The notes under the pieces: generated by a model
Databases searched by the model: none
The model's input: the letters and a program-made list of their open reading frames with translations, nothing else
Told to the model about the DNA's origin: nothing
Shown here: one piece after another, positions 18,083-25,708 of the stretch
How positions within the stretch are numbered: position 1 is the first letter of the stretch
Layout: the number at the start of each line of letters is the position of its first letter
NCBI RefSeq assembly: GCF_947090775.1
Contig: NZ_OX352321.1
Coordinates: forward strand, 3,162,001 to 3,226,000
Reading direction: 5' to 3'
DNA from: Pseudarthrobacter sp. MM222
GTDB lineage: Bacteria; Actinomycetota; Actinomycetes; Actinomycetales; Micrococcaceae
DNA length: 64,000 bases
Made by a program: the position numbers and the translations under genes

Positions 18083-19249
18083 TCACAACGATTTCGGATG
18101 GGTGCCCTTTGTTTTCCGGCGCTCGGTGTTCTCGTGGCGGTGCCGTTCGGCGGCGCGCTGGCTCTGGCCGGCTGCTGCGATTTTCTGGTGCCATTCCCGC
18201 TGATAGGCGCGGCCCGCCGCTGCGTCGTGCCGTCTGGCCAGTGCCGAAAGCTCGCGCTGGAGCTTCAGGTAACTGGCCCACCGGCGGTCCTCGAGCGAAC
18301 CGTCCGCGAGCGCGGCCCGGACCGCGCAGCCGGGTTCTCGGTTGTGGGCACAGTCTGAATAGCGGCAGTTCCCGAAGAGTTCATCCAGGTCGCCGAACAT
18401 CTCCTCCATGCCGTCGTCGGCGTCGAACAGTCCGAAGCCACGCACTCCGGGGGTGTCCATCAGGACCGCGCCACCCGTCAGCGGAACGAGCTCCCGGGAC
18501 GTCGTGGTGTGCCGGCCCTTGCCGTCGCCGGCGCGGACTTCCCCCGTTTCCTGCGCCTCGAACCCGACGAGGGCGTTGATGAGCGTGGACTTCCCCGCCC
18601 CGGACGGCCCCAGCAGCACGAGGGTTCCCCCGGGAGGAAGCTGGGCCAGGAGCTCGTCGAGTCCGTCGCCCTGTTCGGCTGACGTGGTCACCACATCCAC
18701 GCCGGCGGCCTGCTGGGCCACCTGCCCGACGACGTCGTCCGCGACGTCCGCAAGGTCCGCCTTGGTGATGATCACAAGCGGCCTGGCGCCGGAATCCCAC
18801 GCGGCCACGAGCGTGCGTTCGAGCCGGTTGTGGGTGAGCGGCCGGTCCACCGGGACGACGACGCCCACAACGTCCAGATTCGCGCCCAGGACCTGCGATG
18901 CTGAGGAATCCTCGAAGGCGCGCTTGCGGCTCAGCTCCGAGTGGCGCGGCAGAATGCCCACGATTTCGGGCTCCCCCGCTCCGTTGTCGCCGAGCCAGAC
19001 CCAGTCCCCGGTGGCAGGAACCCCGGCGGCACGGGGGTAAGGCAGGTGGTCCGTGCCGTCCGCGACGGCGACGAGGACCCGGTTCCGGTCCACGCGGACG
19101 ACGCGGCCGGGCCGGGTTCCGCCCGGTACGGGGTGGGCCGCGAAGCGGTCCGCGACGGCCGCGGTGAAGCCGAATTGGACCGGACCCGCGGGGAGGCCGG
19201 CGGACGGCCGGGCGCCAGCGGCGTCCGGATGTGCAAAAGAAGAAGTCAA
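18083..19249 (-). CDS. rsgA: Small ribosomal subunit biogenesis GTPase RsgA
   Basis: 388 residues. RsgA (YjeQ) is a circularly permuted GTPase acting late in 30S maturation. The permutation is visible: G4 TKAD at 162-165 precedes the P-loop GPSGAGKST at about 214-222, then DTPGVRGF (G3). The zinc domain has Cys295, Cys300, His302 and Cys308. The N-terminal OB-like region reads GRVVRVDRNRVLVAV. The start is TTG, with AAAGGG seven bases upstream. The C-terminus is a basic, Arg/His-rich extension. A short ORF and hairpin lie in its leader (19276-19401). Confidence 0.95.
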   Translation of the reverse strand: MTSSFAHPDAAGARPSAGLPAGPVQFGFTAAVADRFAAHPVPGGTRPGRVVRVDRNRVLVAVADGTDHLPYPRAAGVPATGDWVWLGDNGAGEPEIVGILPRHSELSRKRAFEDSSASQVLGANLDVVGVVVPVDRPLTHNRLERTLVAAWDSGARPLVIITKADLADVADDVVGQVAQQAAGVDVVTTSAEQGDGLDELLAQLPPGGTLVLLGPSGAGKSTLINALVGFEAQETGEVRAGDGKGRHTTTSRELVPLTGGAVLMDTPGVRGFGLFDADDGMEEMFGDLDELFGNCRYSDCAHNREPGCAVRAALADGSLEDRRWASYLKLQRELSALARRHDAAAGRAYQREWHQKIAAAGQSQRAAERHRHENTERRKTKGTHPKSL

Positions 19250-19284
19250 TGGAAACCCTTTGCTGGGCCCCGGCGCACGTGCCC

Positions 19285-19312
19285 GCTGCGGGTTCTGGGG
19301 GAACCGGGCAGC
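19285..19312 (-). promoter_or_regulatory. Stem-loop in the rsgA leader
   Basis: On the minus strand GCTGC and GGTTC pair with GAACC and GCAGC around a five-base loop. The structure lies between the stop of the short leader ORF and the rsgA start, 36 bases from the latter. It could be an attenuator or an mRNA stability element. Confidence 0.45.
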
Positions 19313-19320
19313 TGTTGAGG

Positions 19321-19401
19321 CTAGGAGGTGCTAAAAGCCGGGGCAGGAATAATGATGTGGCTGTTCGCGCGCGCGGCGCGCATTGCAATGGCAGTCATCA
19401 T
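19321..19401 (-). CDS. Possible 26-residue leader peptide upstream of rsgA
   Basis: A short ORF beginning MMTAIAMRAARANSH and ending PAPAFSTS lies 71 bases upstream of rsgA on the same strand. Its support is the ribosome site: GGGGAGGTGGAG directly precedes two consecutive ATGs, so the second ATG has near-ideal spacing. Its last codons contain CACCTCC, exactly complementary to the GGAGGTG of its own ribosome site, and a stem-loop follows. The peptide matches nothing I know. The opposite strand also has a short ORF (19352-19423) but with a weaker site. Confidence 0.4.
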   Translation of the reverse strand: MMTAIAMRAARANSHIIIPAPAFSTS

Positions 19402-19459
19402 CTCCACCTCCCCGCTCCGCTAGCCGTCCTGCCGGGGCGTCCCGGCGACGTTCCTAGGA

Positions 19460-19485
19460 TAGCCACGCCGGAACGGGCCTGGCTA
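19460..19485 (-). terminator. Hairpin after the NUDIX gene
   Basis: TAGCCA and TGGCTA arms flank a 14-base loop, starting about ten bases after the NUDIX stop on the minus strand. It would separate the NUDIX gene from the leader ORF and rsgA. Confidence 0.5.
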
Positions 19486-19495
19486 GGGGAAGCGA

Positions 19496-19948
19496 TCAGG
19501 AAAGTTGGCCGTTCAGCGGCCGTTCCCGGTAGAGCCGGAGCGCTACGTCGACAAGTGAGACCTTGTTCAGACCCGCGAGCTCCGTCAGGGGGATCCAGGC
19601 CGCGTGCGTGGTGCTCCCGTCCACCTCATGCCGAAGCTCACCGCCGGTGGTCCACGCCTCGTACACGAGCCGCAGCGACTGGAAATCACGTTCCCCGCCG
19701 TCGATCCGGATCTCCGCGGGCCAGTGTCCGACGTCGATCCCCAGCATGGCGCCGATCTCGGCGTCGTAGCCGGTTTCCTCGTAGATTTCGCGGCGGCATC
19801 CGTCCACCGGGTGCTCGGCCAGGTCCAGCCCGCCGCCCGGCAGGGTCCAGCCTTCCTTGCCGCCCTGCTTCCAGTACGCCAGCAGGATGGCACCGTCGCG
19901 CACAATGACGGCGTAGGCGGCCGGGCGGGTATCGAAATTCAGGCTCAT
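19496..19948 (-). CDS. NUDIX hydrolase
   Basis: 150 residues. The NUDIX box lies at about 38-60: GGG...E then REIYEETGY, with the metal-binding glutamates in place. NUDIX enzymes hydrolyse nucleoside diphosphates linked to another group; the substrate cannot be read here. The protein begins MSLNFDTRPAAYAVIVRDG. GGGAGG abuts the ATG with no spacer, which is unusual; no better downstream start precedes the NUDIX fold, so the ATG is kept. It ends in a hairpin and is divergent from the pirin gene. Confidence 0.88.
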   Translation of the reverse strand: MSLNFDTRPAAYAVIVRDGAILLAYWKQGGKEGWTLPGGGLDLAEHPVDGCRREIYEETGYDAEIGAMLGIDVGHWPAEIRIDGGERDFQSLRLVYEAWTTGGELRHEVDGSTTHAAWIPLTELAGLNKVSLVDVALRLYRERPLNGQLS

Positions 19949-20014
19949 CCTCCCAGCGTAGTGTCCGGAGCACGGGCCCTGCCGGATCGGGCGGTTCCGT
20001 CCTAGAGTTTGACT

Positions 20015-21052
20015 GTGACCAACCTTGAAGTCCTCCCGATCGAAGAAGTCTGTCCGCCCGCGCACGAGGGCCCCGGCGCCGGCCCATGCCTCCAGCTGTG
20101 GCCCGCCCGCGAGGTGCCGCTGGGCGGCGTCCGCGCCATGAAGGTGTCCCGCACACTGCCGCAGCGGGGGCTGCCCACTGTGGGCGCGTGGTGTTTCCTC
20201 GACAGCTTCGGCCCCGAGCGGGTCGCGATGTCCGTACTCCCGCACCCGCACACTGGCCTGCAGACCGTCACCTGGCCGCTTCTCGGAACCATCCGGCACC
20301 GGGACAGCGTGGGCAGCGACGTGCTGGTCCGGCCGGGCGAGCTCAATATCATGACCGCCGGGCAGGGCGTCTCACACTCGGAATTCGCGGTCCTCCCCGA
20401 ACCCGGAGGCGAGGGAGCGGATGGGCCCTCCGGGCAGCTGCCGCTGCAGCGCGGGCTCCAGCTCTGGGTGGCGCTCCCAAAGCACGAGCGGCACCGGACC
20501 GCCGCCTTTGAACAGCACCGCGAATTGCCGCGGGTCACCGGGGAGGGTTACGCAGCCACCGTGATGGTGGGCAGCTTCGCCGGCACCACGTCCCCGGCGA
20601 CCATGTTTTCCCCCATCGTGGGGGCGGACTTCAGTTGCAGCGGCAGGGTCAGCCTGCCGCTCAACCCGGACTTCGAACACGCCGTCCTGGTGCTCGACGG
20701 CGGCCTCAGCCTCGACGGCCAGGAGGTACTTCCCGGTCCGCTGGGTTACCTTGGCACCGGCCGGAGCAGCCTTGAACTGGACGCGCTCCCTGGCACCCGG
20801 TTTGTCCTGCTCGGCGGCGAGCCGTTCGAGGAGGAGCTGCTGATGTGGTGGAACTTCGTTGGCCGCACCCACGCCGAGATCGAAGAGTTTCGGCGGGACT
20901 GGGAAGATCAGGCCAGGCTTCCGGATTCCGCTGCCGCAGCGGCGCGCTTCGGGCTGGTGCGGGGCCACGGCCCGGAGGCAGGCCGCGAGGCGGGGCGCAT
21001 TCCGGCCCCTCCCCTGCCGGGCGTGCAGTTGAGGCCGCGCCGCCGGTTCTGA
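20015..21052 (+). CDS. Pirin family protein
   Basis: About 345 residues. The pirin N-terminal cupin carries the metal-ligand motifs HPHTGLQTVTW, with a third histidine and a glutamate in TAGQGVSHSEF. The C-terminal cupin contains LVLDGGLSLDG and the pirin_C pattern around FVLLGGEPFEEELLMWWNFVGRT. Some bacterial pirins have quercetinase activity or influence pyruvate metabolism; the role here is unknown. The start is taken as the GTG at 20015, with a TTG two codons earlier as an alternative; neither has a good ribosome site. It is divergent from the NUDIX gene. Confidence 0.92.
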   Translation: MTNLEVLPIEEVCPPAHEGPGAGPCLQLWPAREVPLGGVRAMKVSRTLPQRGLPTVGAWCFLDSFGPERVAMSVLPHPHTGLQTVTWPLLGTIRHRDSVGSDVLVRPGELNIMTAGQGVSHSEFAVLPEPGGEGADGPSGQLPLQRGLQLWVALPKHERHRTAAFEQHRELPRVTGEGYAATVMVGSFAGTTSPATMFSPIVGADFSCSGRVSLPLNPDFEHAVLVLDGGLSLDGQEVLPGPLGYLGTGRSSLELDALPGTRFVLLGGEPFEEELLMWWNFVGRTHAEIEEFRRDWEDQARLPDSAAAAARFGLVRGHGPEAGREAGRIPAPPLPGVQLRPRRRF

Positions 21053-21111
21053 TTCCGCGGCAGGTCCAGGTCGGCCGTCAGCCGCTCTCGACCGTCAGCC
21101 GTTCGCGGCGG

Positions 21112-22065
21112 TCAGCCGTTCTCGGCGACCAGCCGGAGCACGCCGAACACCGGATCCTGGTCCAGAACCCGGACGTCGCTGATGCCGGCCGCCGCGAGGG
21201 TGGAGCGGAACGACTCCTGCAGCCGCGGGACCTTCATGCCCAGCCCGCCGCCCAGGATCACCGGACCATCGAGGCCGAGCTGCCGGAGCGTTTGTTCCGC
21301 GAGCTGCGCCAGGTCACGGCCGGCCTGGTCGACAAGTTCGCGGCTTTTTGCATGGCCCGCGTCGGCCGCCTCGACCACGAGGCGGGCCCGTTGAGCCCAG
21401 TAGCGCCGCCCGGTGGAGACCGAGTGGAACAGCGCGATCAGCTTGTTGGGGTGGTCCAGTCCGCAGGAGGCCAACAGGGCGGTGGTGAGTTCGTCCGCTT
21501 CCTGGCCCTGGTTCATCCGGCGCAGGCTGTGGCGGACGGCCTCGCGGCCCAGCCAGTAGCCAGCGCCCTCGTCGCCCAGCAGATAGCCCCAGCCGCCGGC
21601 ACGGGCCTCCTCGCCCTGGCTGTTCCGTCCCCAGGCCGCGGAGCCAGTGCCGCCGATCACCGCGACACCGGTACTGGCGCCTCCCGCGGCGAGCAGGAGG
21701 CGGGAATCGTGGACCACGGTAATCCGTGCGCCGGGCACGTGCGGCGCAATCAGCGCGGCGAGCGCAGCGGCGTCGTCGTCGGTGTCGATCCCGCCTGCTC
21801 CCGCATACACCTGCGCGACGGCTCCGCTCCCGATCCGGGAGAACAGCTCGGCGAGGTTGGCCGCCGCTTCATCGCGGCTCACATTCTGGACATTTGAGCT
21901 GCCCACGGACTCGTCCGCCACGGCCCGGCCGTCTTCGAATCGGACGCCGTGGGTCTTGGTACCGCCGATGTCGAGCCCGATCACGGCGCCGCCGGGTGTA
22001 ACGGGGGCGGTACCTGAAGACGGGGAAACAGAGTCCGCCGCCGGCGGGATGTCAGTATTAGTCAC
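21112..22065 (-). CDS. N-acetylglucosamine kinase-like ATPase (BadF/BadG/BcrA/BcrD family)
   Basis: 317 residues. The ASKHA fold is clear: phosphate-1 loop GLDIGGTKTHGVRFEDG after a 25-residue variable N-terminus, VIGGTGSAAWG (phosphate-2), GWGYLLGDEGAGYWLGREA and the C-terminal VILGGGLG adenosine loop. GWGYLLGDEGSG-type sequence is characteristic of N-acetylglucosamine kinases of this family, giving GlcNAc-6-phosphate from salvaged amino sugar. It starts with GTG. It is divergent from the nitronate monooxygenase gene across only 36 bases, so the promoters must overlap. Confidence 0.87.
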   Translation of the reverse strand: MTNTDIPPAADSVSPSSGTAPVTPGGAVIGLDIGGTKTHGVRFEDGRAVADESVGSSNVQNVSRDEAAANLAELFSRIGSGAVAQVYAGAGGIDTDDDAAALAALIAPHVPGARITVVHDSRLLLAAGGASTGVAVIGGTGSAAWGRNSQGEEARAGGWGYLLGDEGAGYWLGREAVRHSLRRMNQGQEADELTTALLASCGLDHPNKLIALFHSVSTGRRYWAQRARLVVEAADAGHAKSRELVDQAGRDLAQLAEQTLRQLGLDGPVILGGGLGMKVPRLQESFRSTLAAAGISDVRVLDQDPVFGVLRLVAENG

Positions 22066-22101
22066 GAGAACAGCCTACTGAATCGTCCCCAGGAGCAAGC
22101 C

Positions 22102-23151
22102 ATGCCGCACGACCTCTTCGGTACCCGCATTATCGCCGCCCCGATGGCGGGCGGAACCTCCACCCCGGCGTTCGTGCAGGCCGTCCACGCGTCGGGCGGC
22201 CTCGGTTTCCTCGCCGCGGGATACAAAAGCGTGGAGGCGATGCAGGCGGAGATGCGCACCACCCGGACGTCCGGCGCCCGGTTCGGAATGAATGTTTTTG
22301 TCCCGGACCCGGTGCAGCTGCGTCCCTCCCCTGCGCTGGTCGCCCGGCTGGAGGACTACCGCTCCCGGCTCCGGGCCGATGCGGCCCGGTATGGCACCGA
22401 GCTTCCACTGCTTCGGCTCGACGACGATGACGCTTGGCAGGGAAAGATCGACGCGCTCCTGGCCGACCCGGTGGAGCTGGTCAGTTTCGTCTTCGGCCTC
22501 CCCGGCCCGGAAGTGGTGCGCGCCCTCCAGCGGGCCGGCTCCGCGGTGCTCGCCACCGTCACCACCACGGGCGAGGCAGAGGCTGCCGCGGAGCAGGGCG
22601 TCGATGGGCTGGTGGTCCAGCACTGGAGCGCCGGCGCCCACAGCGCCGCCTTTCAGTCCGGCGCCGGAGGACGGAGCGGCGGGCCGGATGGCGGCCGGCC
22701 GGGCACGACGGCGGAGCTGGTCGCTTCGGTGCGGTCCGCCGTCGACCTTCCCCTCGCCGCCGCGGGAAGTGTCATGGACCGGGCGGCGCTGGACGCCGTA
22801 CTGGCCGGCGGCGCAGAGGCTGCCCAGCTGGGCACAGCCCTCCTCCGCTCGGACGAAAGCGGTGCCCGGAAACTGCACAAGGACGCCCTCGCCAGCCCGC
22901 ACTTCACGCAGACCCGGCTCACGGCCGCCTTCACCGGCCGGCCGGCGCGGGCGCTGGTGAACGAGTTTGTCCGCGACCATCCCGACGCCCCCGAGCTGTA
23001 TCCGGCCGTCCATCACCTCACCGCGCCGGTGCGGGCGGCGGCAGCTGCCGCCGGGGACCCCGAGCGGCTGAACCTCTGGGCGGGCACCGGGTGGCAGCAG
23101 GCGCAGGCCGGACCGGTCGCGGGTATCCTGGCCGGACTTCTGGGCGGCTGA
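22102..23151 (+). CDS. Nitronate monooxygenase family flavoprotein
   Basis: 349 residues, FMN-binding TIM barrel of the 2-nitropropane dioxygenase/nitronate monooxygenase family. It has the N-terminal IIAAPMAGGTSTPAFVQAV and GGLGFLAAGYKS, the GMNVFVP strand and VDGLVVQ. LAAAGSVMDRAALDAVLAGGAEAAQLGTALL forms the FMN phosphate site. These enzymes oxidise alkyl nitronates such as propionate-3-nitronate. An AGGAG site lies before the ATG. Its end faces the LysR gene across a repeat-rich gap. Confidence 0.92.
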   Translation: MPHDLFGTRIIAAPMAGGTSTPAFVQAVHASGGLGFLAAGYKSVEAMQAEMRTTRTSGARFGMNVFVPDPVQLRPSPALVARLEDYRSRLRADAARYGTELPLLRLDDDDAWQGKIDALLADPVELVSFVFGLPGPEVVRALQRAGSAVLATVTTTGEAEAAAEQGVDGLVVQHWSAGAHSAAFQSGAGGRSGGPDGGRPGTTAELVASVRSAVDLPLAAAGSVMDRAALDAVLAGGAEAAQLGTALLRSDESGARKLHKDALASPHFTQTRLTAAFTGRPARALVNEFVRDHPDAPELYPAVHHLTAPVRAAAAAAGDPERLNLWAGTGWQQAQAGPVAGILAGLLGG

Positions 23152-23162
23152 TGGCCGCGGCG

Positions 23163-23246
23163 GCCCCACCCGCAGGCCGGCGCCCCGGCAGCCCCACCCG
23201 CAGGCCGCCGGCCAGGCAGCCCCACCCGCAGGCCTCCGGCCAGGTC
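23163..23246 (+). repeat. Three 28-base tandem repeats
   Basis: Three consecutive 28-base units begin with GCCCCACCCGCAGGCC at 23163, 23191 and 23219. Units two and three differ at only a few positions; unit one is more diverged. They lie between two convergent genes, outside coding sequence. Confidence 0.85.
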
Positions 23247-23303
23247 GCCGGAAACGTGCGGGTTCGCCGGAAGGTTCCGGCGACTTCGCAGTCTTCCGGC
23301 GAA
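23244..23303. repeat. Cluster of interleaved inverted repeats (TCGCCGGAA type)
   Basis: GTCGCCGGAA (23244) and TTCGCCGGAA (23263) are followed by their complements TTCCGGCGAC (23275) and TTCCGGCGAA (23294). The copies can form nested hairpins, and the central pair (23263-23283) can close with a tiny loop. Their position between convergent genes suits a transcription-end or REP-like element. Confidence 0.7.
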
Positions 23304-23360
23304 CTCGCCGACTTTCGCCAGCCGGCTGCCCCGTCGGCCGCCCAGGTGGACCGCTGGACC

Positions 23361-24344
23361 TCAGCTGCCGGAGCGTTCCCGCACGAATCCCGCCAGCAGC
23401 GCGGGCCCCTCGCTCAGGACGAGCTCACGGAACAGCCGCACCGGATCCGGTTCGGCGTCCGCTCCCCCACGGCGTTCCCGCCAGGCCAACCCGATCTCCC
23501 GGTAGGCAAGGCGGGAATCCAGGGCGAGCTCGACCCAGCCCAGCTCGCCCGAGTCCGCCGAGGGGTTCCTGCCGGGGGCAGCACCGCCCGGCGGCAGGAT
23601 GCTCACGCCCAGCCCGGCCGAGACGAGCCCCCGGGCGGTATGCGTGTCCTGGCTTTCGAAGGCGATCCGGGGTCGGAAACCCGCCTCCCGGAACAGCACG
23701 TCGGTCAGGGAGCGCATGCCGTAGCCCGGCCCCATGGCCACAAACGGCTCCTGCCGGATCTCCTCGAGCCCGGCGCGCCGGCGCTTCGCCAGCCGGTGCC
23801 GGTGATGGACCACCAGGCGCAGCGGCTCGCGGTACAGCGCGGCCGATCCAATGGTCCGGCTGGGCGCCGCTACCGGTGCGGTCAGGGCCACATCGGCGTC
23901 CCCCGCGGCGAGTTCCGTAAGGCAGCCGTCCCTGGCGCCTTGGCTGAGTTCGAACGCCGTCTGCGGATGGCGATTGCGGAAGGCGCTGATCAGCAACGGC
24001 AGCATGGCCTCGCCGAACGTGTGCTGGAAAGTGACCGCGATCCGGCCGCGGACAACCTCGGACTCGTGCCGGACCAGGTCCAGCCCGGTCTGGAACTCGC
24101 CCAGCGCCGCCTCGATGTGCGGCAGGAGCGCTTTCGCAGCAGGGGTGAGCCGCACCCCGCGCCCGTCGCGGATGAGCAGATCGGTGCCGACGATGGCGCT
24201 GGCCCGCGCGATCCCGCGGCTGACGGTCGACTGCGGCAGGCCCAGTACCGCGGCGGCGGCCGTCACGTGCTGGGTGCGGCCCAGTTCGGCCAGCAGGGGC
24301 AGAAGGGGAAGCAGCTGCACTAGCTGCTTGTGCTCCATGTCCAT
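23361..24344 (-). CDS. LysR-family transcriptional regulator
   Basis: About 327 residues. The winged helix-turn-helix occupies residues 1-65 (LLAELGRTQHVTAAAAVLGLPQSTVSRGIARA, the family's HTH), followed by the periplasmic-binding-like effector domain. The start ATG at 24344 (MDMEHKQ) has GGAAG seven bases upstream; ATG 24338 is possible, and longer frames run into the divergent promoter. LysR regulators usually control the divergent gene, here the MFS transporter. The 89-base gap carries several dyads and a thrice-repeated GAAGCAT. Confidence 0.92.
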   Translation of the reverse strand: MDMEHKQLVQLLPLLPLLAELGRTQHVTAAAAVLGLPQSTVSRGIARASAIVGTDLLIRDGRGVRLTPAAKALLPHIEAALGEFQTGLDLVRHESEVVRGRIAVTFQHTFGEAMLPLLISAFRNRHPQTAFELSQGARDGCLTELAAGDADVALTAPVAAPSRTIGSAALYREPLRLVVHHRHRLAKRRRAGLEEIRQEPFVAMGPGYGMRSLTDVLFREAGFRPRIAFESQDTHTARGLVSAGLGVSILPPGGAAPGRNPSADSGELGWVELALDSRLAYREIGLAWRERRGGADAEPDPVRLFRELVLSEGPALLAGFVRERSGS

Positions 24345-24369
24345 GAGCGCACTTCCAATCGTTCCGTCT

Positions 24370-24422
24370 GAAGCATTGATTACATGTAAATCATGCATTG
24401 GAAGCATGGCTTTGGGAAGCAT
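24370..24422. promoter_or_regulatory. Candidate LysR operator region between regulator and MFS transporter
   Basis: GAAGCAT occurs at 24370, 24401 and 24416. A near-palindrome occupies 24378-24392 (GATTACATGTAAATC) and an imperfect one 24393-24407 (ATGCATTGGAAGCAT). All lie between the divergent start codons, as expected for a regulator that controls itself and its neighbour. Confidence 0.55.
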
Positions 24423-24433
24423 ATTCTGGGCAC

Positions 24434-25708
24434 ATGCTCCGATTCCGCCTGCTCCGCCGCTCCGACGCCACCTTTCCGGCCCCAACGCCCGCGCCACCGT
24501 GGGCAGGGCACGCCAAGGGCTCGCAGGCCTACGGCAGGATCCTCGCAGGCCTGAGTTTCGCCGGCGTGGCGACGTTCGCGCAGCTGTACTCGACTCAGGC
24601 GGTGCTGCCCATTCTCGCGGCGGACCTCCGGGTGACGGCAGCGGAGGCGGCCCTGACCATCTCCCTTGCCACCGTGGGGCTCGCGGTGACCGTGCTCCCG
24701 TGGTCGTTCGTGGCGGACCGCATCGGCAGGGTCCGCGCCATGATGTGGGGCATCTCGGCCGCCACCATCCTGGGACTCCTGGTGCCGCTGGCCCCCAGTT
24801 TCCCGACGCTCCTTGGCCTGCGGATGCTGGAGGGGATGGCCCTCGGCGGTATCCCGGCCATCGCCATCGCCTACCTCAACGAGGAAGTGAACAAGGCCCA
24901 TGCCGCCCTCGCCGCCGGCAGCTACGTCGCGGGCACCACACTGGGCGGACTGGCGGGGCGGCTCGTGGCCGGCCCCGTGGGTGAACTGTGGGGCTGGCGG
25001 GCCGCGGCGCTGGCGGTGTCGGTCCTCGCCACGGCCGCTGCCGTCCTGTTCCTGGTCCTGGTGCCCAGGGCGCGGGGGTTCACAGCTGCTGCGGCAGGCG
25101 GCTTCCGAGCGGCAGTCCGCACCCTGGCCGGCCACGGGCGTAACCCCAGGCTGCTGGCCCTCTACATCCAGGCCTTCCTGCTGATGGGCGGCTTCGTGGC
25201 CGTCTACAACTACCTCGGCTTCCACCTCTCCGGGGAACCCTTCAACCTGCCGGCCACCGCCATCAGCCTGATCTTCCTGGCCTACCTCTCCGGGACGGTC
25301 TCGGCCCGCTGGTCCGCGGGCCTGACACTTCGCTTCGGCCGCCGCAACGTCCTGGTCTCGGGGACCGGGCTCATGGCGGGCGGGCTGGCACTCACGCTGA
25401 CGCAGCAGCTGCCGCTGATCCTGCTGGGGCTGCTGGTGTTCACCGGCGGATTCTTCGCGGCCCACAGCATCGGTGCAGGCTGGACCGGAGTGATCGCCAG
25501 CACGGGCCGCGCCCAGGCCGCCTCCCTCTACAACCTCGCGTACTACCTCGGCTCCAGCCTCCTCGGCTGGGCCGGCGGGCTGGTCTTCCAGTCCCTGGGC
25601 TGGACCGCGTTGGCGCTGGCCGTGATCGGGCTGGCCTGCACGACGGCGGTGATCACCGCCGTCGTGCATCCCTCGACGCCTCCGGCACCCGACGCGGCAA
25701 CGTCCTAG
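24434..25708 (+). CDS. MFS transporter
   Basis: 424 residues with about 12 TM helices. The first helix follows a 30-residue N-terminus (LAGLSFAGVATFAQLYSTQAVLP). Loop 2-3 carries DRIGRVRAMM, the MFS motif A, and GLRMLEGMALGGIPAIAIAY is motif C-like. This belongs to the YnfM/AraJ-like drug or sugar efflux group; the substrate is unknown. It is divergent from the LysR gene and probably controlled by it. The last four bases overlap the end of the convergent CGS-type gene. Confidence 0.92.
   Translation: MLRFRLLRRSDATFPAPTPAPPWAGHAKGSQAYGRILAGLSFAGVATFAQLYSTQAVLPILAADLRVTAAEAALTISLATVGLAVTVLPWSFVADRIGRVRAMMWGISAATILGLLVPLAPSFPTLLGLRMLEGMALGGIPAIAIAYLNEEVNKAHAALAAGSYVAGTTLGGLAGRLVAGPVGELWGWRAAALAVSVLATAAAVLFLVLVPRARGFTAAAAGGFRAAVRTLAGHGRNPRLLALYIQAFLLMGGFVAVYNYLGFHLSGEPFNLPATAISLIFLAYLSGTVSARWSAGLTLRFGRRNVLVSGTGLMAGGLALTLTQQLPLILLGLLVFTGGFFAAHSIGAGWTGVIASTGRAQAASLYNLAYYLGSSLLGWAGGLVFQSLGWTALALAVIGLACTTAVITAVVHPSTPPAPDAATS

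Noticed and set aside
19352..19423. 23-codon plus-strand ORF MMWLFARAAR... opposite the rsgA leader ORF
   Set aside because: Its ribosome site is only three bases from the start and its partner on the minus strand has the stronger one; no downstream gene on that strand.
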